Virus record (IMG/VR): IMGVR_UViG_3300042154_000815
Coordinates: 1-24,674 of that record
Reading direction: 5' to 3' (one strand)
Length of the DNA stretch: 24,674 nt
Source: a virus
Positions 5,365 through 11,917 of this stretch are shown here, in pieces. A program made the position numbers and the translations under genes. The notes beneath the pieces were generated by a model. The model was not told the DNA's origin. It worked only from the letters and a program-made list of their open reading frames with translations, and did no database searches. How positions within the stretch are numbered: the stretch's first letter is position 1; each line of letters begins with the position of its first letter.

Positions 5365-5548
5365 CAGCCCATTGTTCTTGCTCGACATGACAGATGAGTT
5401 CAGAGAAGAGGCAGGTGTATGGTGGAATACACGTGCTCACCCTGCCCTCAAGATGCTGGTTGTATCTGCTGCATACTATGAACACCTAGCGCATGACGTA
5501 GTACATGCAGATGATTACCTTAAGGAGGTAACGGATGAGATGGATTAA
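5354..5548 (+). CDS. Small hypothetical protein
   Basis: This encodes 64 aa, acidic and mostly helical. The frame is open back to 5306, but that would overlap the previous gene by about 60 bp. ATG 5354 gives an 11-bp overlap, with the purine-rich GAGCAAG 3 nt upstream. Its 3' end contains the near-perfect Shine-Dalgarno of the next gene. Function unknown. Confidence 0.55.
   Translation: MEDNSPLFLLDMTDEFREEAGVWWNTRAHPALKMLVVSAAYYEHLAHDVVHADDYLKEVTDEMD
5522..5529 (+). promoter_or_regulatory. Full-length Shine-Dalgarno AAGGAGGT
   Basis: AAGGAGGT is complementary to eight bases of the 16S rRNA 3' end and lies 5 nt before the ATG at 5535. It is the longest match noticed in the left arm and identifies an otherwise easily missed 39-codon gene. 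Confidence 0.75.
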
Positions 5549-5654
5549 CGCACTGTCATACGTACTTAACTTTGTACTGTTGATTGCTATCTCAAATGCT
5601 AAGACAACTATAAATCGTTACGAAAAAGTTATGAGAATGTTAGGTGTTAGATGA
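5535..5654 (+). CDS. 39-aa single-pass membrane protein
   Basis: This encodes 39 aa. Residues about 3-22 (WINALSYVLNFVLLIAISNA) form one hydrophobic segment. A basic tail (NRYEKVMRMLGVR) follows, so the orientation is probably N-out/C-in. The reading frame is short, but the AAGGAGGT Shine-Dalgarno and the ATGA overlap with the next gene support it. Small early membrane proteins in phages may block superinfection, inhibit host functions or modify lysis; which applies here cannot be told. Confidence 0.65.
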   Translation: MRWINALSYVLNFVLLIAISNAKTTINRYEKVMRMLGVR

Positions 5655-5983
5655 GAACAAGGAAGAAGGAACTCGATGCAATCTCTGATGCGCTGTCACG
5701 GCCCGCCGAATCCGTAGATGATTTAGCCAAGGATGTATGGGATTTAATAGACTCATACCGTAGAGAGAGGGATGTATACGTGGTTGGTGTTAACTACCAA
5801 GGCGTAGGACAATTCCTGTTTGGACCCTACGAGTCCGAGGCTATGGCAACTAAGGACTTCGAGGGACGTGGTAACATACAAGCACTCAAGTCCGGTGATG
5901 TAGCAAGGGTATTCAAGGTGCTTGCACCTAGTAAAATCTTTGACGACACGCCGATACAAGGTGATTTATTTGACACAAGGTAG
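5651..5983 (+). CDS. Hypothetical protein, last gene of the small-gene train
   Basis: This encodes 110 aa. Residues about 1-40 are charged and helical. Residues about 43-95 look like a small alpha/beta domain (VYVVGVNYQGVGQFLFGPY, then a conserved-looking G-rich stretch). No family recognised. It starts at the ATGA overlap with the membrane-protein gene. The -35 of the next promoter (5970-5975) is inside its last codons. Confidence 0.65.
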   Translation: MRTRKKELDAISDALSRPAESVDDLAKDVWDLIDSYRRERDVYVVGVNYQGVGQFLFGPYESEAMATKDFEGRGNIQALKSGDVARVFKVLAPSKIFDDTPIQGDLFDTR

Positions 5984-5998
5984 GTAAATCATTATACT
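5970..5998 (+). promoter_or_regulatory. Consensus sigma70-type promoter of the replication operon
   Basis: The -35 is a perfect TTGACA (5970-5975), the spacer is 17 nt, and the -10 is TATACT (5993-5998; 5 of 6). Transcription would start near 6005, just before a chain of RNA hairpins. It is the best promoter match in the window and should be read by the unmodified host polymerase. Confidence 0.8.
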
Positions 5999-6004
5999 TA
6001 GTTA

Positions 6005-6205
6005 TATACTATACAAGAAACCCCTTAAGGGTTTCAGTTATAGTTGTTCATTACTCTCCTAGTGATGGGTGGTGGGTATGTGTCAGTTCATGCTCACCAC
6101 CACAAGGCAGCACCAAGTGGTCAACGGATGATGAGGGGAAGCATCATCTATTGTTCGGGTGCAATCCCTGTTGCTGCCACGCAAGTACAACAGAAAGGAC
6201 ACAAG
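6005..6205 (+). ncRNA. Structured 5' leader, candidate riboswitch or cis-regulatory RNA
   Basis: Four elements can be drawn by eye. (a) A 7-bp hairpin, 6017-6023/6029-6035. (b) A 13-bp hairpin with two G-U pairs, 6068-6080/6089-6101, loop 6081-6088. (c) A 7-bp closing stem, GGCAGCA (6106-6112)/TGCTGCC (6172-6178), enclosing two hairpins: 6127-6133/6142-6148 (perfect 7 bp) and one near 6156-6170 whose loop TGCAATC looks like a tRNA T-loop. (d) CTGTTG (6168-6173)/CAACAG (6188-6193), which cannot coexist with (c) and ends directly before the Shine-Dalgarno AAAGGA (6194-6199). Two exclusive folds next to a ribosome site are typical of a switch. No known riboswitch class was matched, and no convincing protein start lies in the stretch. 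Confidence 0.55.
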
Positions 6206-6412
6206 ATGTCTGTGAAAATAAATGGGTATGACTTACCAAGTCACATCTCATACTCACAACTAACCACCTGGTTAGATTGTGGTTGGAAGTATTACCTATC
6301 ACGTATCGTTCAGTTGAAAGAGGACGGTTCTTGGTGGTTAGTAGGTGGCTCATCAGTTCATGAGGCTACCGAAGCCTTTGACAAGGCTATGTACGAGATT
6401 GAGGGCAAATGA
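6206..6412 (+). CDS. RecB/Cas4-like nuclease, N-terminal part
   Basis: This encodes 68 aa, equal to the front end of phage RecB/Cas4-like PD-(D/E)XK exonucleases. It carries the opening SYSQLTTWLDCGWKYYL (15-31) and the motif GGSSVHEATEAFD (47-59), whose His52 is a usual metal/active-site residue. Cys25 sits where Cas4/AddB proteins carry the lone upstream ligand of their [4Fe-4S] cluster. The frame is open from 6044, but the ATG at 6206 with AAAGGA 6 nt upstream is the real start. It stops inside the ATGA from which the catalytic half begins, so the enzyme is split. It is unlikely to be active alone. Confidence 0.78.
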   Translation: MSVKINGYDLPSHISYSQLTTWLDCGWKYYLSRIVQLKEDGSWWLVGGSSVHEATEAFDKAMYEIEGK

Positions 6413-7056
6413 GTAGCCCAACATCACCAGAAGTATTAGACGTACTGTGGAAAGATACGTGGGATAGGGTTAAAACCGCTCACGTTGCCTCTACGGGGCA
6501 GGAATCGGCACTGTGGCGCAAGGCTGGACGTACCACCAAGGCTAACCCTGACGGGGAAGATGAGACATGGTGGTTAGAAGAAGGTCGCAGGATGCTGGAC
6601 TCATGGGTTCAGTTCCGGACTGGTCAACTAGGCTGGAGTGTATGGACTACACCTGACGGTAAGCCTGCCATTGAAATCTCAATGACCCCACACATGGGGG
6701 ATGTCCCAGTCCAAATGGGTATCGACCGTGTGATGGTGACACCAGATGGTGAGTTAGTTATTGTAGACTTAAAGACTGGCAAGTACACACCATCATCAGA
6801 CCTACAGTTAGCACTGTATGCTGTGGGTATGGAGAAGACATTCGGTATCCGACCGAAGTATGGTACTTACTGGATGGCACGCAGTGGCACAACATCACCA
6901 CTGATTGACCTAGATTTCTACACTAAGAACATGATAGAGAAAATAGTTGGTGACTTCGACAGAGCACGTAAGGCTGCACTGTTCATGCCTAACTACAATC
7001 ACTGCAAGATGTGTGGATTTAAGACAGAATGCGAATGGAACAAGGAAGGAAAGTAA
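6409..7056 (+). CDS. RecB/Cas4-like PD-(D/E)XK exonuclease, catalytic part
   Basis: This encodes 215 aa. The nuclease core is visible: D106 (GIDRVMV), VDLKTG with D120 and K122, and the QxxxY motif Q133/Y137. The C-terminus has C199-C202-C208, the three clustered Cys of a Cas4/AddB-type Fe-S site; the fourth is likely Cys25 of the protein at 6206. Family members act on double-strand ends, with 5'-3' resection as in Cas4 and AddB. The gene is in the -1 frame relative to 6206 and begins at its stop (ATGA). No obvious slippery heptamer is seen, so reinitiation and assembly of two chains is more likely than frameshifting. A base error is also possible. Confidence 0.82.
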   Translation: MSSPTSPEVLDVLWKDTWDRVKTAHVASTGQESALWRKAGRTTKANPDGEDETWWLEEGRRMLDSWVQFRTGQLGWSVWTTPDGKPAIEISMTPHMGDVPVQMGIDRVMVTPDGELVIVDLKTGKYTPSSDLQLALYAVGMEKTFGIRPKYGTYWMARSGTTSPLIDLDFYTKNMIEKIVGDFDRARKAALFMPNYNHCKMCGFKTECEWNKEGK

Positions 7057-7511
7057 TGACAGAGAAAAACTATGTGGTCAATGTTAAGACTGCTAAGGGT
7101 ACAATCGTCACAGCACGTGGAGATAGTGCCGAGGAACTAATCAGTAACATCAACGCACTCGTAGCAGAGGGTGCAGCAGATGCTATCGCAACACTAGAGC
7201 AAGTACTGACGGGTATGCCATCGGTATCTCCCAGCAACAGCGCAGTCGATACAGTGGTTAATGCGCTAGGTGGCACAGTAGTAAGTGAAGCACCAACCAC
7301 TGGCTTTGCACCAGTACCACCACCGGTCAGTGCTGCACCATCCACATCGGCAGGTCAGGTATCATGCTCGCATGGTTCAATGATTGGTCGTAAGGGTAAC
7401 GGTGCTAAGGGTGAATGGAAGGGTTACTTCTGTCCAACACCTAAGGGTACGCCAGACCAGTGCCAGCCACAGTGGCTCACTAAGAAAGACGCTGCTTGGA
7501 ATAGCATCTAA
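7056..7511 (+). CDS. Hypothetical protein with C-terminal Zn-binding motif
   Basis: This encodes 151 aa in three parts. Residues about 1-55 are an alpha/beta segment, followed by a long Pro/Ala/Ser/Val-rich linker (about 56-100). The C-terminal domain has C104-x-H106, C126 and C136 around GYFCPTPKGTPDQC, which looks like a small zinc site. The ATG at 7056 overlaps the nuclease stop by one base (TAATG), with AAGGAAGGAAAG just upstream. Its place between the end-resecting nuclease and the RecA-type ATPase suggests a single-strand DNA or recombination accessory role. That is inference from context only. Confidence 0.65.
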   Translation: MTEKNYVVNVKTAKGTIVTARGDSAEELISNINALVAEGAADAIATLEQVLTGMPSVSPSNSAVDTVVNALGGTVVSEAPTTGFAPVPPPVSAAPSTSAGQVSCSHGSMIGRKGNGAKGEWKGYFCPTPKGTPDQCQPQWLTKKDAAWNSI

Positions 7512-7535
7512 TCTAATCACTACCTAGGAGATAAC

Positions 7536-8318
7536 ATGAAGACACTAATGAGAGCAGTAGGTCGCCCCGATATAGGGGGCGAGCCTATGCCACCAGTGTT
7601 TCGTGCATTTGATGAGAACCAAATCATCTTCCGTAGGGCAGAGGTCAGCATGATTGCAGGTCAGCCAGGGGCAGGTAAATCCACACTTGCCCTTGCGCTG
7701 GCCCTGCGTATGCAGGCACCAACTCTGTACCTATCAGCGGATACCAATGCACACACTATGGCAATGAGATTGTACTCAATGATTACTGGTAATTCACAAT
7801 CAGAATCAGAGAAGATAATCTCAGACAATCCAGAGCAAGCCAAGCAAGCACTAGCCCAAGCATCACACATCTACTGGTCATTCGATTCCAACCCTGGACT
7901 CGGTGACATTGACGATGAGGTAACAGCAATAGAAGAACTGTTAGGTGAATCACCTGCACTAATCATTGTAGATAACCTTATGGATGTGGCGATGGATGGT
8001 GGCGAGGAGTTTGGTGGTATGCGCTCTGCTATGAAGGAGTTGAAGTACCTTGCAAGAGATACCAATGCGGCTGTGCTTGTACTGCATCACACTAAAGAAT
8101 CCTACAGCGCAGACCCATGCCCACCACGAAGCGCAGTACAGGGAATGGTTAATCAACTACCAGCACTCATCCTTACAGTCGGACAACACCAAGAAATGAT
8201 GGCTGTTGCCCCTGTAAAGAATCGTTATGGTAAGGCTGACCCTTCCGGTAACACACCAGTGTGGCTGCGATTCAATCCTGAGTACATGTACTTGGCTGAC
8301 CTTGAGGAAGCCAGATGA
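7536..8318 (+). CDS. RecA/DnaB-type ATPase
   Basis: This encodes 260 aa with a RecA-fold core: Walker A GQPGAGKST (42-50), Walker B LIIVD (142-146) and a following VLHHT (182-186), with an SAD motif (67-69) after the second strand. It resembles the phage AAA_25/RepA-like and DnaB-C-like ATPases that act as helicases or recombinase-like motors on single-strand DNA. It lacks a primase-binding N-terminal DnaB domain, so it is a compact helicase or RecA-like protein. AGGAG lies 6 nt before the ATG. It overlaps the next nuclease gene by ATGA. Whether it is helicase or recombinase cannot be decided by eye. Confidence 0.83.
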   Translation: MKTLMRAVGRPDIGGEPMPPVFRAFDENQIIFRRAEVSMIAGQPGAGKSTLALALALRMQAPTLYLSADTNAHTMAMRLYSMITGNSQSESEKIISDNPEQAKQALAQASHIYWSFDSNPGLGDIDDEVTAIEELLGESPALIIVDNLMDVAMDGGEEFGGMRSAMKELKYLARDTNAAVLVLHHTKESYSADPCPPRSAVQGMVNQLPALILTVGQHQEMMAVAPVKNRYGKADPSGNTPVWLRFNPEYMYLADLEEAR

Positions 8319-8713
8319 CACACTTCATCCGTGACATGGACACTCACTTAAAGAATACATGGGAGTGGGATGCATGGGGATTCACTGAGTCATGGGGCAA
8401 CTGCACTATGTCAGACATGGATGGGTTCGTACCATTCTTTGCTGAGCGTAGAGGTAAGTTCCTTGTGGTTGAGATGAAGCATTGGGATGGCAAGGGTGAG
8501 CGACCTGAAGTAAACATAAAGACAGGACAGGCTATTGCCTTATGGGAATTGTCTAAGCAGCATGGTTTCCACGTTGTTTTTGGTATGGGTGACACCAGCA
8601 CACAGACAGTGCACTACTATGAGGTGTGGAAAGACAGTAAGAGACTAACCTATCCAATTAGTTTCAAAGAATACTTAACCGAATGGTTTGAGTATGCATC
8701 AGGGAGAGGATGA
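8315..8713 (+). CDS. Putative PD-(D/E)XK nuclease, small form
   Basis: This encodes 132 aa. A restriction-like core is suggested by D36 (MDGFVPFF), E53-x-K55 in FLVVEMKHW and Q72 in TGQAIALWEL, with a beta strand (HVVFGMGD) behind it. This order (D...ExK...Q) is seen in VRR-NUC, Holliday-resolvase-like and related phage enzymes. It begins at an ATGA overlap with the ATPase gene and is one of three predicted nucleases within about 3 kb. A structural or non-catalytic role is possible. Confidence 0.6.
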   Translation: MTHFIRDMDTHLKNTWEWDAWGFTESWGNCTMSDMDGFVPFFAERRGKFLVVEMKHWDGKGERPEVNIKTGQAIALWELSKQHGFHVVFGMGDTSTQTVHYYEVWKDSKRLTYPISFKEYLTEWFEYASGRG

Positions 8714-8716
8714 AGT

Positions 8717-8863
8717 ATGAGAAAGAAAAAGATTAAGTGTAACCAATGTCATCAAGAACAAGAGACAACCACAATCTTTATTCACATTGTTGAGTGCGAT
8801 AGAAATGTAAGGCACTATGCAAGGCAACTCATTGCCGAACTGGAACGAGAACTACGTGAGTAA
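8717..8863 (+). CDS. Small basic protein with CxxC
   Basis: This encodes 48 aa, with a basic N-terminus (MRKKKIK) and C8-x2-C11. A single later Cys27 and a helical, Arg/Glu-rich C-terminus follow. GGAGAGGA (8703-8710) is 6 nt upstream of the ATG, a strong initiation site. It overlaps the next gene by 8 bp. Function unknown. Confidence 0.6.
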   Translation: MRKKKIKCNQCHQEQETTTIFIHIVECDRNVRHYARQLIAELERELRE

Positions 8864-9191
8864 GAGTAAACAAAAGGGTACGTCAGCAGAAACCGCTGTA
8901 GTTAATTGGCTAATAAGTAAGGGACGTAAACATGTGGAAAGACGAGCACTCTCCGGTCTTCTTGACAGGGGCGACATTGCTGGTATCCCTGCTGTTGTTA
9001 TTGAGGTAAAGAACCATCAGCGCATGGAACTCTCAGCATGGCTGAAAGAGTTAGACGTTGAGATGCACAATGACAAGGCAGATACTGGTGTGGTTATACA
9101 CAAGAAGAAGGGTACTACCGATGTTGGCATGTGGTATGCCACAATGCCAGTAAGTGTATGGTATAAACTAATAGGGGAAGCAGGGTACTAG
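8856..9191 (+). CDS. Holliday-junction-resolvase-like PD-(D/E)XK nuclease
   Basis: This encodes 111 aa. The pattern is that of the Hjc-like resolvases: KGTSAET with Glu12, then DRGDIAGIP with Asp40, then VVIEVKN with Glu50 and Lys52. A helix and a final strand (TGVVIHKKKG) follow. Such enzymes cut branched DNA during phage recombination and packaging. An upstream ATG at 8817 is in frame, but the GTG at 8856 gives the family-like N-terminus MSKSKQKGTSAE and only an 8-bp overlap with the previous gene. The Shine-Dalgarno for it is weak (GGAACGAG). It ends on the GTG of the primase gene. Confidence 0.75.
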   Translation: MSKSKQKGTSAETAVVNWLISKGRKHVERRALSGLLDRGDIAGIPAVVIEVKNHQRMELSAWLKELDVEMHNDKADTGVVIHKKKGTTDVGMWYATMPVSVWYKLIGEAGY

Positions 9192-9568
9192 TGGATAAGC
9201 ATAGCATCTTGGCTGTGCTTGAGCATTATGGTGGGTCAATCTATCGTGAGCGTAATGGGTGGCAGAAACTTAAGTGTCCATTCCACGATGACTCACATGC
9301 ATCAGCCACAGTTAACATAGAAGAGAACGCATTCAATTGCTTTGGGTGTGGCATTAAAGGTGACACCTACAAAATCATTATGGAGAAGGAAGGAATAGAG
9401 TTTCGTGAAGCAGTCAAGGTCGCAGAAGGAATCACTGGGCAGAGCAGTAGTGCACTACGCAAAGTACATAGCGGAGGCAGAGGGGTATCTAGCAAGTCGG
9501 GGAATCACCTTAGCAGACGCGCATACAGCCCACCTGGGCTTGGTCGTAGAGCCTCTACCAGGCCATGA
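9191..9568 (+). CDS. DNA primase, CHC2 zinc-finger half
   Basis: This encodes 125 aa. C29-x2-H32 (CPFH) and C50-x2-C53 (CFGC) form the CHC2-type zinc finger of DnaG primases, flanked by the usual GW and NCFGC...GD residues. The finger recognises template for primer synthesis. The rest of a primase (TOPRIM) is on the next ORF in another frame, overlapping this one by 164 nt. The last 40 or so residues here are basic, low-complexity and Ser/Gly/Arg-rich; they may be a real tail or a frame read past a switch point. The start is GTG 9191, one base into the previous stop. Confidence 0.82.
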   Translation: MDKHSILAVLEHYGGSIYRERNGWQKLKCPFHDDSHASATVNIEENAFNCFGCGIKGDTYKIIMEKEGIEFREAVKVAEGITGQSSSALRKVHSGGRGVSSKSGNHLSRRAYSPPGLGRRASTRP

Positions 9569-10022
9569 ACAGTTCGTTGGTAGGCTAGCCATACCTTACC
9601 TCACACCTACTGGTGTGGTGGACATTAGGTTCCGTTCTATTAACGGAGAAGAACCTAAGTACATGGGCATGTCTGGTAGTGAGACAAGGTTATACAATGT
9701 AGCAGCAATCGGTCAGGCAACTGACTTCATAGCAGTATGTGAAGGAGAGATAGATGCAATCACGCTCACGCAAAAGTGTGGTATCCCGGCAATTGGGGTT
9801 CCTGGTGCTAACTCGTGGAAAAGACATTACTCGAAACTCTTACAAGACTTCGAGCGTATCTATGTCTTTGCGGATGGTGACCAGCCAGGCTCGGACTTTG
9901 GTAAGAAACTGGCGAGAGAAGTTCAGGGAGTTATTGTAATCAATATGCCAGACGGTGAAGATGTTAATAGTATATTCAATAAACAAGGAACAGAGTTCTT
10001 TAGGGAGAAGGTAGCGGCATGA
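9405..10022 (+). CDS. DNA primase, TOPRIM half
   Basis: This encodes 205 aa. The TOPRIM signature is present: VCEGEIDA with Glu113 and Asp117, then FADGD with Asp147 and Asp149. Strand GIPAIGVPG lies between them. It binds Mg2+ for primer nucleotide transfer. The N-terminal region (HYAKYIAEAEGYLASRG) looks like genuine primase sequence, so the frame must be used from about 9450 onward. The GTG at 9405 has a purine-rich block (9383-9400) upstream and could start translation by itself. The frame is +1 relative to the zinc-finger ORF. No helicase domain is attached. Overlaps the next gene by ATGA. Confidence 0.82.
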   Translation: MKQSRSQKESLGRAVVHYAKYIAEAEGYLASRGITLADAHTAHLGLVVEPLPGHEQFVGRLAIPYLTPTGVVDIRFRSINGEEPKYMGMSGSETRLYNVAAIGQATDFIAVCEGEIDAITLTQKCGIPAIGVPGANSWKRHYSKLLQDFERIYVFADGDQPGSDFGKKLAREVQGVIVINMPDGEDVNSIFNKQGTEFFREKVAA

Positions 10023-10483
10023 GTAAGATGAAGAGTGAGTGGGAAGATGAATACTTCGGCGAGGGACACATTTACATCGCAGGAGATTGGGGTTATACTG
10101 AACCTACTAAGGGACTTCGGGATAAAGATAGAGAACGTGAAGAGGCTAAGCAGCGACACCCTTCTTCAGGTGACAGTAAGTTTGCCAAAGAAGAGGTAGA
10201 GGATTTCTGCTTACGCTTTGCTCTGTATGATATCCAAGATGAGTTAGCAGATACATTGTTAAGTAAGCATGAAGACTATGGCCCAAAGAATATTACTGAT
10301 GCACCTGGCGGTGCACTCAATGGTATCCGTGTTCGTATGCATGACAAGACAGCAAGGCTTAACAACCTTATAGATAACAACAAAGAACCAAAGCATGAAT
10401 CAATCCGAGACACACTCGTGGACATCGCCAACTATGCAACCATTGCACTAATGGTCATAGATGGTGTATGGGACACTGAGTAA
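10019..10483 (+). CDS. DUF1599-like (nucleotide-modification-associated) protein
   Basis: This encodes 154 aa. The conserved block is in the C-terminal half: KHEDYGPKNI (83-92), RMHDKTARL (106-114), then ES (127-128), D131, D135 and NY (138-139). This matches what I recall of the DUF1599 family, found in phages and sometimes linked to nucleotide or base modification. The acidic helical layout also resembles MazG-type pyrophosphohydrolases. The first 55 residues are charged and probably flexible. It follows primase by an ATGA overlap, compatible with a role in nucleotide supply. Exact activity unknown. Confidence 0.6.
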   Translation: MSKMKSEWEDEYFGEGHIYIAGDWGYTEPTKGLRDKDREREEAKQRHPSSGDSKFAKEEVEDFCLRFALYDIQDELADTLLSKHEDYGPKNITDAPGGALNGIRVRMHDKTARLNNLIDNNKEPKHESIRDTLVDIANYATIALMVIDGVWDTE

Positions 10484-10500
10484 ACAGATAAGGAAACAAC

Positions 10501-11259
10501 ATGAAGCGTATCGTAGTACTATCAGACATGCAAATACCGTATCAAGATAAGCGTGCAACTCGTGCAGTTATGAACTTTGTTGCAGACTACGAACCAGATG
10601 AGTTGTTCTGTGTAGGTGATGAGGCTGATAGCCCAGAACCATCACGTTGGAACAAGGGTTTGGCTGGAGAGTTTGAAGGAACTCTACAGAAAGGTCTAGA
10701 CGAAACAACAAGAATCATGACAGGGTTCAAGGAAGCACTAGGCGACAAGCCATTCCATACGATGAGGAGTAATCACGGTGACAGAATCCAGAACTATGTA
10801 TCGAGATATGCGCCAGCCCTCTCATCATTACGAGACCTTGAGTATAGCAAACTGCTTAGGTATCGTGAGAACGAAATTACGTATCACGATAAGTTCTATT
10901 CCTTCTCTCCAGGCTGGGTACTGGCACACGGCGATGAAGGTAGAGCCAACAAACAACCTGGTGGCACTGCTCTTACCCTTGCTAAACAAATTGGGGCTTC
11001 AGTTATTTGTGGTCACACCCACAAGCAGGGCATACAACACGAGCACACTGGGTTCGGCGGTACTATTAAGCACCGACTCTATGGTGTGGAGGTTGGTCAT
11101 CTCATGGACATATCGCAAGCGCACTATCTCGGACAGACTGGTGCTAACTGGCAACAAGGGTTTACTATACTCTATACACGTAGAGGAAATGTAACACCTG
11201 TTAACGTGCCAATCAATGGCCGTTCCTTTGTCGTTGAGGGTAAAGTTTATGAGTTCTAA
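10501..11259 (+). CDS. Calcineurin-like metallophosphoesterase
   Basis: This encodes 252 aa with the five metallophosphoesterase motifs in order: SDMQIP (Asp9), VGDEAD (Asp40), SNHGDR (Asn91-His92), AHGDEG (His143) and GHTHKQ (His172, His174). These bind two metal ions and hydrolyse phosphomono- or diesters. The usual His of motif I (DxH) is Gln11, a substitution seen in some phage members that may change metal site 1. AAGGAAAC precedes the ATG. Lying between DUF1599-like and sigma-like genes, it could be a DNA/RNA phosphatase, 2',3'-cyclic phosphodiesterase or nucleotidase; the sequence does not decide. Confidence 0.85.
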   Translation: MKRIVVLSDMQIPYQDKRATRAVMNFVADYEPDELFCVGDEADSPEPSRWNKGLAGEFEGTLQKGLDETTRIMTGFKEALGDKPFHTMRSNHGDRIQNYVSRYAPALSSLRDLEYSKLLRYRENEITYHDKFYSFSPGWVLAHGDEGRANKQPGGTALTLAKQIGASVICGHTHKQGIQHEHTGFGGTIKHRLYGVEVGHLMDISQAHYLGQTGANWQQGFTILYTRRGNVTPVNVPINGRSFVVEGKVYEF

Positions 11260-11917
11260 TGATAATTTTGTCCAAGAGTATGAAGGTATGGTTCGACAGA
11301 TTGCATCCGAATATCATCGCAAGTATCCAATGGTGGAGAAAGCAGATTTAGAGCAAGAGATTTGGTTGTGGTTCGTTCAACACCCACGCAAGATGGAAGA
11401 GTGGACAACTAATCATGAGTCGAAAGACTCTGACAAGTTGATTGCTCGCTCCCTCCGGAATGCATCGCATGACTATTGCATCAAGGAAAAGGCGCGAGTA
11501 GAAGGATACGCACCAGACGATGTGTTCTTCTACAAGAAGGAGTTCATCAAGATGATGATTCCTGCTGTGCTATCTGATGACTGGCAGAAGGTAGAGAACA
11601 GCATGGCTAACATGGGGCGTACAATGAAAGCCCCGTCTGAGTCAGGTGACTTCATGGCTTATGCTGCGGATATCAAGAAAGCATTCGAGGAACTCGAAGA
11701 GAAAGAACAGAACCTAGTGTTCTTGTTCTATGGTGAGGATGTTGATTCAAAGACACTTCATGAGATGGTTAACAATGAACGACCAACTGCTAGGGCTACA
11801 GCAATGGCAGCCAATCGTGCACTAAACAAGATGGTCAGAAAACTAGGTGGCTTCGCACCACAGAGAGACAATGACTATGTTCAGCAAGAGGAAGTTGTGG
11901 TAGATGATTTGCAGTGA
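11249..11917 (+). CDS. Sigma-factor-like transcription regulator
   Basis: This encodes 222 aa. Residues about 8-45 resemble sigma region 2 (KADLEQEIWLWFVQHP). Residues about 145-205 resemble region 4 (FEELEEKEQNLVFLFYGED, then a helix-turn-helix-like SKTLHEMVNNERPTARAT followed by a basic helix). The 85 residues between are atypical. Phage sigma-like proteins often switch transcription to late genes, and this gene ends the early arm, so the leftward late operon is a natural target. ATG 11249 (GAGGG 8 nt upstream) was chosen over 11216 because it overlaps the phosphoesterase by only 11 bp. Confidence 0.65.
   Translation: MSSNDNFVQEYEGMVRQIASEYHRKYPMVEKADLEQEIWLWFVQHPRKMEEWTTNHESKDSDKLIARSLRNASHDYCIKEKARVEGYAPDDVFFYKKEFIKMMIPAVLSDDWQKVENSMANMGRTMKAPSESGDFMAYAADIKKAFEELEEKEQNLVFLFYGEDVDSKTLHEMVNNERPTARATAMAANRALNKMVRKLGGFAPQRDNDYVQQEEVVVDDLQ

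Noticed and set aside
6017-6035. Intrinsic terminator after the gene at 5651
   Set aside because: The 7-bp stem has no following T-run and lies just downstream of a predicted transcription start, so it belongs to the leader.
6106-6179. tRNA gene in the leader
   Set aside because: A 7-bp acceptor-like stem, 73-nt span and T-loop-like TGCAATC are present. However, the middle arm has 7 bp with an 8-nt loop lacking U33, and no D-stem of normal length can be drawn.
6130-6185. Cobalamin riboswitch
   Set aside because: GGGGAA, GGGTGCAATCCC and TGCCAC recall cobalamin elements. Their spacing is wrong and no P5/P6-type helices lie between the T-loop hairpin and TGCCAC.
6044-6205. N-terminal extension of the nuclease half at 6206
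   Set aside because: It would translate the hairpin-rich leader. The family-like N-terminus begins after 6206, where a good Shine-Dalgarno exists.
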